From NCBI GenBank assembly GCA_030613225.1, contig JAUWMJ010000243.1:1-5506 (forward strand): 5,506 nt of DNA, written 5' to 3'. Both the position numbers and the translations under genes were made by a program. The notes under the pieces are model-generated. The model was not told where the DNA came from. It did no database searches and was given only the letters and a program-made list of their open reading frames with translations. This document shows, piece after piece, positions 1 to 5,390 of the stretch (its first letter is position 1; each line of letters starts with the position of its first letter). The stretch comes from Desulfobacterales bacterium. GTDB taxonomy: Bacteria; Desulfobacterota; Desulfobacteria; Desulfobacterales; JAUWMJ01.

Positions 1-8
1 AAATTCGC

Positions 9-34
9 CTTTTTACGAATTCATCAATTATGAC
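9..34. repeat. Right end of a truncated upstream copy of the repeat element
   Basis: This 26-base stretch matches positions 146-171 at 24 of 26 bases; the mismatches are at its 13th and 24th positions. Positions 146-171 are the right end of the complete element next door, so this looks like the right end of a second copy whose left part lies outside the window. Its 5' part (tttttacga, 10-18) is also the exact reverse complement of 39-47, so the junction between the two copies can itself form a hairpin. The copy relationship is seen in the sequence; calling it the end of a mobile element is inference. Confidence 0.6.
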
Positions 35-171
35 GGTCTCGTAAAAAGTCGAAAATATCCCTTTTAGTCATTCCGGCGAAAGCCGGAATCCAGTCATTTC
101 AATAGCTTCTGGACTCCGGCTTTCGCCGGAGTGACGGAATTGGGACTTTTTACGAATGCATCAATTATAAC
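30..171. repeat. Small palindromic repeat element (MITE-like) with GC-rich core
   Basis: The element has two layers. The outer layer is an exact 11-base inverted repeat, cgtaaaaagtc at 40-50 and gactttttacg at 144-154. The inner layer is a 27-base inverted repeat (67-93 against 109-135) that matches at 25 of 27 bases. Each inner arm is itself a hairpin: ttccggc/gccggaa around a gaaa loop (71-88), and an 8-bp stem around tttc (113-132). It contains no ORF of note. Short non-coding elements with this kind of core are, from general knowledge, common in intergenic DNA of many proteobacteria. It lies 83 bp beyond the glnE stop codon, so it could fold at the 3' end of the glnE transcript; that role is inferred. 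Exact outer boundaries are uncertain. Confidence 0.7.
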
Positions 172-253
172 TGGTCAGTCAGCACAATTACGTTTAAATT
201 ATCTTGTTGTCAATCTTGAAACCGACCTGGTTTGAAAATTATCAAAAAAATAG

Positions 254-3136
254 CTATTCTTTTTCCATAAAAACTTTCCAGATCTTGATTATTTTTTCCT
301 GCAGTCTGTAAAATTTATCTTCAGGTACCTCGACGTGTTTTTCCTGGAGACTGAACTTGTGAGCAACCGCTCTGAATATCAGGTAGGCGTGCCTGAGCAG
401 GTAAGCAGTATATTCGTCAATTACCCTGGTTTCAGTCAGGGACTGGATCTGGCGGACATTATCAGTCCATTTTAAAAGTTCCGGGTATTTATTGGAATTT
501 AATAAAACCAGGTACTGAACCAGAAATTCTATATCAACAATTCCGCCCCTGTCCTGTTTGATGTCAAAAATACCGGGCTTTGGCTTTAAATGTTCCTTGC
601 GCAATCGCTCGCGCATGTCGGAAACTTCACCCCGAAGCCTTATATTATCTTTTGGTCTCGAAAGAACTTCTTTTCGTACATTATTAAAATGCTCTATTAA
701 ATGGATATCTCCGCATATGGCCCTTGCCCTTATAAAGGCCTGGTGTTCCCAGATCCAGGCGCTTTTATGCTGATATTCGCTGAAGGCTTCTATCTGACTG
801 ACCAGAACACCGGAACTTCCTCTGGGTCGTAATCTCATATCAATCTCATATAAATTTCCCGCGCGGGTATGGGCAGTTAAAATATGGACTACGCGCTGTC
901 CCAGACGGGCAAAAAACTGGGTATTGTCAATTTGCCGCATGCCGCCTGTTGTCTGCCCAGTGCTTCCTGCATGAAGAAAGACAAGGTCAAGATCAGAAGC
1001 GTATCCGAGCTCTATTCCGCCAAGCTTTCCATAGGCGATAACGACAAATCCCCTGTCGCATTTTTTCCCGTCCAGAAGACAGGTCGGGGTTCCGTGCTTT
1101 TCGACCAGATGGTTCCATGCAAGATCAACTACTTCATTTAAAACAGTTTCTGCAATATAGGTAAGATGATCACTGACGCGCATGAGGGGAAGCGATCCGG
1201 TTACATCCGCTGCCGCAACGCGCAATGTGTTCGCCTGTTTGAAAATGCACAGCTGTTCAATCTGATATTCAAGTTCATGGGTATTTACTTGTTCAAGTTT
1301 CTTCTTAAGCTCTGCATTAAGCTCCTCCTTTTGTGGCGGAACATAGAGGGTGCGCGTGTCCAGAAGTTCATCTAAAAGTACGGGATGAGCGGCCAGCAGG
1401 GATGTGATAAGAGGACTGGCGCATGACAGTTTGACCAGGTGGGTAAGTGCTGAAGGGTTTTCAATCAAAAGGGCAAGATAGCAGGTACGCCTTTCAATGG
1501 TCTTAATCAGATCAACAATCCGATTTAAAGTAATATCCGGCTGCTCGACAGTACTAATTTCTTTTAAAACAAGCGGAACCAGCTTATCAAGACGGCTTCG
1601 GCCTTCAGTGCTGAGCGCTCTTGTTGCAAGATCATTGCGCAGGTGATCAAGCAAACGTATCACCTCGTCAGGCTTGTTATAGCCGGCATTTAAAAGGATT
1701 TGCCCGAAATGCTCATCATCCGTCAGACCGAGCCATATGCTGCCAAGTTCATCCGAAGCTATTTCATCCTTTCCTTTTGAGTCCCTTGTTTTAAGAAGCG
1801 CCATAAAATGTGCATGAACATTTTTTCTGTGCTTTTCAAGATGCTCACTAAAAATTTTATAACTATCAAAACCCATTGATGCAGCCAGTCGCTCTCTGTC
1901 AACCGGATCTGAAGGAAGTTTGTGGGTTTGCTGATCATAAAATTCCTGAAGACGATGTTCAGTCTTTCTTAAAAATTCGTATGCCTGCAAAAGTTCGTCG
2001 CATACATTCTGCGGAAAATAGTTTTCTTCGGCAAGAATTCTTAATACCTTTTCAATCCGTCGCTCCTGGAGAGCGGGTACAACACCGCCCCTTATTAGCT
2101 GGAATATCTGCCCGAAAAATTCGATTTCGCGTATTCCTCCGGGACCAAGCTTGATATCTTCTTTCATCCCTTTTCTTTTTACTTCAAGGGTAATCTTCTT
2201 CTTCATATCCCTTAGGGATCCAAAAACGCCAAAATCGAGGTACCTGCGATAAATAAAGGGCTTAAGCTTTTCAAGGAGTTGTTTTCCCGCCTCTTTATCA
2301 CCTGCGACGACCCTCGCCTTTATCCACGCATAACGCTCCCATTCACGTCCCTGCCGTTGATAATACTGCTCCATCGCATCAAAACTCATGCACAACGGCC
2401 CATTTTCACCAAAAGGGCGAAGCCTGGTATCGACCCGAAAGACAAAACCATCGCAAGTAGCTTTTCCGATTATCCTGATAAGTTGTCGGCAAAGGCGTAG
2501 AAAGAATTCTTCATTACTTATAGATTCAGGTCCCTGTTTTGTTTTTCCCTGCTCAGCAAAGGCGAAGATAAGGTCCACGTCAGAGGAAAAATTGAGCTCA
2601 TGCCCGCCAAGCTTACCCATGCCGATGACAATAAGACGCAGGGGCAAATTGTCAGATCCTGTGGGGATTCCGAATTCCGTGCACTGCCGGTCATAGAGGA
2701 TTGAAAGTGTATGGTCTATACAGGCGTCGGCAAAGGCTGAAAGATCGGACATGGTTTCCGTCAGATCCGCAAGACCTGTAAGATCTCGCCATGCAATACG
2801 AACCATTTCACGGGTTCGAAAAAGACGGAGAGTCTGCTCAAGTGTCGGGTCTTCCTTGATACCGGCAAGAGATGTTTTAAGTTTTTCGCTGTATGAATCA
2901 GAGGAATAACGTCGGTGAAGGTCGCCGCTTTCAATAAGACCGGCCGGCATTTCGGGGTTGCGGGTGCAGGATAAGGCAACAAAATCGCTAAAGGTAAATA
3001 CTTGCTTTAGTTCTTTAAGAAATGCGGGATTCTCAGGAAAAGAAATATCTGCTTTATCTGATGCGATACAAAAGGCATTCCATTTTCTCTCAAAATCCGC
3101 TGCCAGAATTTCCGGAAGCTTTTTAAGATGTTTCAT
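254..3136 (-). CDS. glnE: Bifunctional glutamine synthetase adenylyltransferase / adenylyl-removing enzyme
   Basis: This cytoplasmic enzyme adds AMP to a tyrosine of glutamine synthetase and removes it again by phosphorolysis, tuning ammonia assimilation to the nitrogen signal carried by PII. The 960-residue product is close to the usual family length (about 945 in E. coli) and looks intact. Both nucleotidyltransferase heads are present. The N-terminal (deadenylylating) head has GMGKLGGHELNFSSDVDLIF at 172-191, with metal-binding D186 and D188 and a third acidic site D236 in RVDTRLRPFGENGPL. The C-terminal (adenylylating) head has AYGKLGGIELGYASDLDLVF at 701-720, with D715 and D717, and D766 in EIDMRLRPRGSSG. 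Each head is followed by its helical PII-uridylyltransferase-like domain, marked by GPGGIREIEF (331-340) and DRGGIVDIEF (862-871). An in-frame TAA lies six codons upstream of the ATG, which limits the start. No convincing Shine-Dalgarno sequence precedes it. No glnA or glnB lies in the window. The head assignments follow the E. coli enzyme. Confidence 0.97.
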   Translation of the reverse strand: MKHLKKLPEILAADFERKWNAFCIASDKADISFPENPAFLKELKQVFTFSDFVALSCTRNPEMPAGLIESGDLHRRYSSDSYSEKLKTSLAGIKEDPTLEQTLRLFRTREMVRIAWRDLTGLADLTETMSDLSAFADACIDHTLSILYDRQCTEFGIPTGSDNLPLRLIVIGMGKLGGHELNFSSDVDLIFAFAEQGKTKQGPESISNEEFFLRLCRQLIRIIGKATCDGFVFRVDTRLRPFGENGPLCMSFDAMEQYYQRQGREWERYAWIKARVVAGDKEAGKQLLEKLKPFIYRRYLDFGVFGSLRDMKKKITLEVKRKGMKEDIKLGPGGIREIEFFGQIFQLIRGGVVPALQERRIEKVLRILAEENYFPQNVCDELLQAYEFLRKTEHRLQEFYDQQTHKLPSDPVDRERLAASMGFDSYKIFSEHLEKHRKNVHAHFMALLKTRDSKGKDEIASDELGSIWLGLTDDEHFGQILLNAGYNKPDEVIRLLDHLRNDLATRALSTEGRSRLDKLVPLVLKEISTVEQPDITLNRIVDLIKTIERRTCYLALLIENPSALTHLVKLSCASPLITSLLAAHPVLLDELLDTRTLYVPPQKEELNAELKKKLEQVNTHELEYQIEQLCIFKQANTLRVAAADVTGSLPLMRVSDHLTYIAETVLNEVVDLAWNHLVEKHGTPTCLLDGKKCDRGFVVIAYGKLGGIELGYASDLDLVFLHAGSTGQTTGGMRQIDNTQFFARLGQRVVHILTAHTRAGNLYEIDMRLRPRGSSGVLVSQIEAFSEYQHKSAWIWEHQAFIRARAICGDIHLIEHFNNVRKEVLSRPKDNIRLRGEVSDMRERLRKEHLKPKPGIFDIKQDRGGIVDIEFLVQYLVLLNSNKYPELLKWTDNVRQIQSLTETRVIDEYTAYLLRHAYLIFRAVAHKFSLQEKHVEVPEDKFYRLQEKIIKIWKVFMEKE

Positions 3137-3315
3137 AAAATTAATGCGGGGTTATGGATAATCACTTTTAAAATAGGACACAGATTCACACAGATTTACA
3201 CGGATTTTCATATGCTGGTACTTAACTTGCAGCAGTAAAAATTAATATATCTGCGTAACCCGTGCTTATCCGTGTTCCCTTTGGAAAAAGCCCAAATCAT
3301 ACCAATTTTTTAGTT
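3137..3315. other. Gap between the unknown gene and glnE
   Basis: This 179-bp space separates two genes on the minus strand and is mostly occupied by a decayed inverted repeat. I see no clear -35/-10 pair or Shine-Dalgarno sequence for glnE here. The hairpin tttgg/ccaaa around a 7-base loop (3280-3296) is too short, and lacks a following T run on the minus strand, to be called a terminator. Whether glnE is read through from the upstream gene or has its own promoter cannot be settled from sequence alone. Confidence 0.5.
3176..3279. repeat. Degenerate inverted repeat of the 'acacagattcacacagatt' type
   Basis: The left arm (about 3176-3208) has the internally repetitive pattern ggacacagattcacacagat and continues with ttacacgg. 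The right arm (about 3247-3279), read in reverse complement, begins gggaacacggataagcacgg, and matches the left arm imperfectly with small gaps. The arms are separated by about 38 bases of AT-rich DNA. Within the left arm, the unit cacagatt recurs about every 10 bases. It looks like an old, decayed copy of an intergenic repeat rather than a protein-binding site; that is inference. Confidence 0.5.
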
Positions 3316-4050
3316 TCAATTTTTCGATGCCTGCTTAATTAAGGAGACTGCACTGGCGATTTGTTCCTTTTTTGAAATTTCAAAGGCCGAATAGCCGAAT
3401 TTATCTCTAAACAGGTTTATCTTTGGTGGCACTTTGAAAATATCCGGTGCTCCGCGTATTGTTATTTTTAACGAGCGGGAATGAGATTGAATTTTAACTG
3501 TCCAAAAGATATCAGGCGTTTCGTCGAATTTACCGCTGCGCGGTTCGTAGTGCAGTTCTCCTTTAAAATGATGTCTTACTCTGGAAAGTAATACTTCGCC
3601 AAAGCTTCGGATATCAGGGGGAAGTTCAATGAGAAAAAGCTTATCACCAGGAGGTACGACCTGTGAAAGCACATATTTAGTATCTTTTTTAGGCGGCTTT
3701 TTTTTCGGCAGCTTTTTTTCTGAGATCCGTTTGGCATTAACAGGTTTTTTCTCAGGTTTCGGTGCTTCCGCAGTCGCTGTAACGGATGCTTCGAGCGCAG
3801 ACGGCAATGCGCTTAAAAGAAATACCTGATTGGTGCTGCCTATATTGATTAAACATGTCGATTTGGGATCGAAAGTAATACGTTTTGTTTTTTCATCAAA
3901 GTAAGTTTCTGATTCCAGGAGAAGAATGCTATATGGCCCGATTTTACTTGAGCAATCTCCGAAAGTGGTAGTGTCGTCCGGTTCAAGACTCGCCTTCCAG
4001 ACTCCGTCACCAATTCGCACAGCCTCTTCAATCGTAACTTTTAACCCCAT
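3316..4050 (-). CDS. Conserved-looking protein of unknown function with Lys/Pro-rich linker
   Basis: I do not recognise this 244-residue protein. It has an N-terminal segment (about 1-90, starting MGLKVTIEEAVRIGDGVW), a low-complexity Ala/Lys/Pro linker (about 91-125, with EKKLPKKKPPKK at 111-122), and a C-terminal segment (126-244) that looks like a compact alpha/beta domain ending in a predicted helix, EQIASAVSLIKQASK. There is no signal peptide or membrane segment, so it is probably cytoplasmic. The start at 4050 was chosen over an in-frame ATG at 4170. It has a GGAG ribosome site 7 bases upstream, and a good promoter lies at 4118-4146, which would leave the 4170 start outside the transcript. 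The final 50 residues loosely recall the end of DUF5655-type domains, but I would not rely on this. The two-domain reading is inferred from composition. It is the gene immediately upstream of glnE on the same strand; no functional link to nitrogen control is shown. Confidence 0.8.
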   Translation of the reverse strand: MGLKVTIEEAVRIGDGVWKASLEPDDTTTFGDCSSKIGPYSILLLESETYFDEKTKRITFDPKSTCLINIGSTNQVFLLSALPSALEASVTATAEAPKPEKKPVNAKRISEKKLPKKKPPKKDTKYVLSQVVPPGDKLFLIELPPDIRSFGEVLLSRVRHHFKGELHYEPRSGKFDETPDIFWTVKIQSHSRSLKITIRGAPDIFKVPPKINLFRDKFGYSAFEISKKEQIASAVSLIKQASKN

Positions 4051-4057
4051 GACATTT

Positions 4058-4063
4058 CTCCAG
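4058..4063 (-). promoter_or_regulatory. Ribosome binding site that fixes the start of the unknown gene
   Basis: On the minus strand the sequence reads CTGGAG, then seven bases, then ATG at 4050. This is a well-spaced Shine-Dalgarno site. It supports the shorter 244-residue product over the 284-residue one starting at 4170. Confidence 0.75.
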
Positions 4064-4117
4064 ACACTTTTTAAGCGAGCCCTAAGTAACAGCAAATGCA
4101 GCTGAACTATAGAAATT

Positions 4118-4146
4118 AAAATACCGGATACCGCCCTTTTTGTCAA
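4118..4146 (-). promoter_or_regulatory. Sigma70-type promoter for the unknown gene (possibly also glnE)
   Basis: The minus strand reads TTGACA (4146-4141), a 17-base spacer, and TATTTT (4123-4118). The -35 box is a perfect consensus, the -10 box matches at four of six positions, and the spacing is optimal. Transcription would start near 4111, giving a leader of about 60 bases before the ATG at 4050. The -35 box lies about 20 bp from the outer arm of the nested inverted repeat. No operator is evident. Confidence 0.7.
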
Positions 4147-4166
4147 CTTGTCATTTATAAGATTTA

Positions 4167-4375
4167 CCACGGAATTTCACGGAAATTTCACCGATATTAA
4201 AAAGCCAAAATTGATGGCGTCGTAAAAAATCATTGTTCACCACAGAGCTCGCAGAGAACACAGAGAATAGCTTGTTTAATTAATTGGTTATCTCTGTGAT
4301 TTCCGTGTTCTCTGTGGAAAATTCGACTTTTTACAAGTTCATCAAAATTCAATGAATTTTCGTGCAATTCTGTGC
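4167..4375. repeat. Three-layer nested inverted repeat
   Basis: Three different arm pairs are stacked symmetrically. The outer arms, 4167-4187 and 4355-4375, match at 17 of 21 bases (motif ccacggaatttcacggaaatt). The middle arms, 4211-4231 and 4325-4345, match at 16 of 21 (ttgatg...cgtaaaaa.tc); they belong to the same family as the ends of the element at 30-171. The inner arms carry cacagag motifs, with ccacagag at 4240-4247 paired exactly with ctctgtgg at 4310-4317, and acacagagaata (4258-4269) nearly matching the complement of 4289-4300. The centre (about 4270-4288) is AT-rich. No ORF in it looks real. It occupies the divergent gap between the unknown gene and the deacylase. A non-autonomous element inserted into another repeat is the likely origin, by inference. 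Confidence 0.7.
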
Positions 4376-4479
4376 TTTTCAAAAAATCAAAGACCTCCCA
4401 TAAACCAGACCTCATAACTTACCCTTAAAATGAGTAAATTTATTGAACACTATCTATATTTATTAGCGCCATATTGAGG

Positions 4480-4584
4480 AATTCAAGAATTAAGGGATTG
4501 AGGGATTAAAGGATAAAATCAATAAATTAAAATAAATAGAATTCCTTCAATTCCTAAATCCCTGAATCTCTTAATTCCTGAATT
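4480..4584. repeat. Inverted repeat with 35-base arms of the 'aattaagggattgaggg' type
   Basis: The left arm 4480-4514 pairs with 4550-4584 at 29 of 35 bases, around a 35-base AT-rich centre. The arms contain short internal repeats (aagggattgagggatt). It is unrelated in sequence to the element at 4167-4375, which ends about 100 bp away. It has no coding capacity. It is probably another family of dispersed intergenic palindrome; a transcribed hairpin ahead of the deacylase gene is possible but the promoter position is unknown. Confidence 0.7.
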
Positions 4585-4670
4585 AGACCAGTGTCCAATT
4601 TTCATGCAAATCCATGTTATTTTAAAGGTTGATAGTTATGTTTCGATAATTAATTACGAGGTCTGAATTT

Positions 4671-4675
4671 GAGGG
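4671..4675 (+). promoter_or_regulatory. Probable ribosome binding site of the deacylase gene
   Basis: GAGGG lies 12 bases before the ATG at 4688. The spacing is somewhat long but there is no better candidate, and the first residues of the product (MSDIYKFLDNSNIEY) fit the usual start of the family. Confidence 0.5.
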
Positions 4676-4687
4676 ATAATACCAAAA

Positions 4688-5179
4688 ATGAGTGACATTT
4701 ATAAGTTTCTTGATAATAGTAATATTGAATATGAGCGCCATGACCACCCGCCGGTATTTACGGTGGAAGACGTCCATCGATTAACCCCCGACCTGCCGGG
4801 GGCTAAAACTAAAAATCTTTTTTTTCGTGACAAAAAAGGAAACAGGCATTTTCTGGTTGTAGTTCCGGCAGACAAGCGGACCAATTTAAAAGTGCTGCCC
4901 GAGGTTTTAGGAAGCAGCAAGATCAGCTTTGGATCTCCGGACAGGCTTATGGAACATCTTGGGATAACACCGGGTTCGGTTTCTCTACTTGCAATCGTGA
5001 ATGATCAAAAAAATAAGGTTGAAGTTATAATTGATGAATCCTTATGGGAATCAGATGCATTCCAGTTTCATCCTCTTATTAATACGAGCACCCTTGTTAT
5101 TTCAAGGAACAGTATTAAACGCTTTTTGGATGCCACCGGGCATGTGGTTAAAATTCTGGAAATTCCGGCACAAGGATAG
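4688..5179 (+). CDS. YbaK/ProX-type prolyl-tRNA editing deacylase
   Basis: The 163-residue product belongs to the free-standing editing domain family related to YbaK/EbsC and the INS domain of bacterial prolyl-tRNA synthetase, most like ProXp-ala (PrdX). Such proteins act in the cytoplasm, hydrolysing alanine wrongly attached to tRNA-Pro and so protecting proline codons from misreading. Visible family marks are the N-terminal L-x(4)-I-x-Y-x-x-x-x-H-PPVFTVED region (8-28), the conserved lysine segment GAKTKNLFFRDKKGNRHFLV (38-57; K42 is the likely key lysine), DKRTNLK (62-68), the glycine-rich LGITPGSVSLLAIVND loop (91-106), and the closing HPLINTSTLVIS strand (128-139). Length is normal for the family and the frame is intact. 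The family assignment is strong. The exact mischarged substrate (Ala-tRNA-Pro as against another) is inferred from similarity, as related paralogues edit other pairs. It runs opposite to the unknown gene and glnE, and no prolyl-tRNA synthetase gene is in the window. Confidence 0.92.
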   Translation: MSDIYKFLDNSNIEYERHDHPPVFTVEDVHRLTPDLPGAKTKNLFFRDKKGNRHFLVVVPADKRTNLKVLPEVLGSSKISFGSPDRLMEHLGITPGSVSLLAIVNDQKNKVEVIIDESLWESDAFQFHPLINTSTLVISRNSIKRFLDATGHVVKILEIPAQG

Positions 5180-5236
5180 GGAAACAGGAAGACCTGACCG
5201 TTCCTGTCTTCTGCTTCTGTTTTCCCAGCAGGAAAA
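5179..5236 (+). repeat. Overlapping hairpins just after the deacylase stop codon
   Basis: The stretch gggaaacaggaa (5179-5190) can pair with ttctgttttccc (5215-5226) with a bulge, enclosing caggaa/ttcctg (5185-5190 with 5201-5206). An alternative hairpin, ttttcc/ggaaaa around cagca (5220-5236), competes for part of it. The position suits a 3'-end structure, but no T run follows on the plus strand, so it is not a classical intrinsic terminator. Confidence 0.4.
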
Positions 5237-5303
5237 AACCCGGATGTTAATAATATTAATTTGGAGTTTTGAACGTTCTGCACGAATGGTCCTCATGGTT
5301 CTC

Positions 5304-5325
5304 ACCGGCCAATGAACCGGCCAAT
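5304..5325. repeat. Tandem pair of accggccaat
   Basis: Two identical 10-base copies (5304-5313 and 5316-5325) are separated by two bases, giving a 12-base period. They lie 28 bp upstream of a probable extended -10 element, a position where an operator could sit. A second CGGCCA pair with the same 12-base period lies at 5407-5424 in the start of the next ORF. Function is unknown. Confidence 0.5.
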
Positions 5326-5352
5326 ACTTATCAAAAAAGCTAAAATATTAAT

Positions 5353-5361
5353 TGCTATAAT
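5353..5361 (+). promoter_or_regulatory. Extended -10 promoter element (TGCTATAAT)
   Basis: TATAAT at 5356-5361 is a perfect -10 box and is preceded by TGC, giving the extended -10 form that can work without a good -35 box. No -35 consensus is found at 16-18 bp. Transcription would start near 5368, about 23 bases before the ATG at 5391. The surroundings are very AT-rich, so a chance match is possible. Confidence 0.5.
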
Positions 5362-5390
5362 AGAAAATTAATGTTAATTAATAGTACATT

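Larger units (their letters stand above)
4376..4687. other. AT-rich non-coding region upstream of the deacylase gene
   Basis: No gene is visible here. Besides the inverted repeat at 4480-4584, it holds a wider, weaker pair: cagacctcataa (4406-4417) against ttacgaggtctg (4654-4665), complementary at 11 of 12 positions, which brackets that repeat. TTGATA at 4629-4634 has no acceptable -10 box at the right distance, so I do not call a promoter for the deacylase gene. Confidence 0.5.

Noticed and set aside
884..1141. Plus-strand ORF of 85 codons inside glnE
   Set aside because: It lies wholly antisense to well-conserved glnE sequence covering the second catalytic head, and its translation looks like non-protein composition.
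1876..2696. Several plus-strand ORFs of 73-102 codons antisense to glnE
   Set aside because: They overlap one another and the conserved glnE frame, have no ribosome sites that I can see, and resemble no family.
3176..3279. CRISPR-like or iteron-like repeat array
   Set aside because: The roughly 10-base periodic units are imperfect, are arranged as two opposing arms, and have no spacers of uniform length or neighbouring cas or rep genes.
4051..4170. Longer start for the unknown gene (ATG at 4170, 284 residues)
   Set aside because: The extra 40 residues would span the promoter at 4118-4146 and lie upstream of the expected transcript start; the ATG at 4050 has a proper ribosome site and the extension ends inside a repeat arm.
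4230..4415. Minus-strand ORF of 61 codons
   Set aside because: It is a by-product of the nested inverted repeat; the translation (for example AILCVLCELCGEQ) comes from the CACAGAG palindrome.
4629..4657. Promoter with TTGATA as -35 box for the deacylase gene
   Set aside because: At the right distance the sequence is aattac, a poor -10 box, and the nearby gataat is only 10 bases away.
5179..5226. Rho-independent terminator after the deacylase gene
   Set aside because: A hairpin can form, but there is no T run after it on the plus strand and the competing folds make the stem weak.
5031..5315. Plus-strand ORF overlapping the end of the deacylase gene
   Set aside because: More than half lies in another frame of the conserved deacylase gene, and the tail runs through hairpins and the tandem repeat; no family resemblance.
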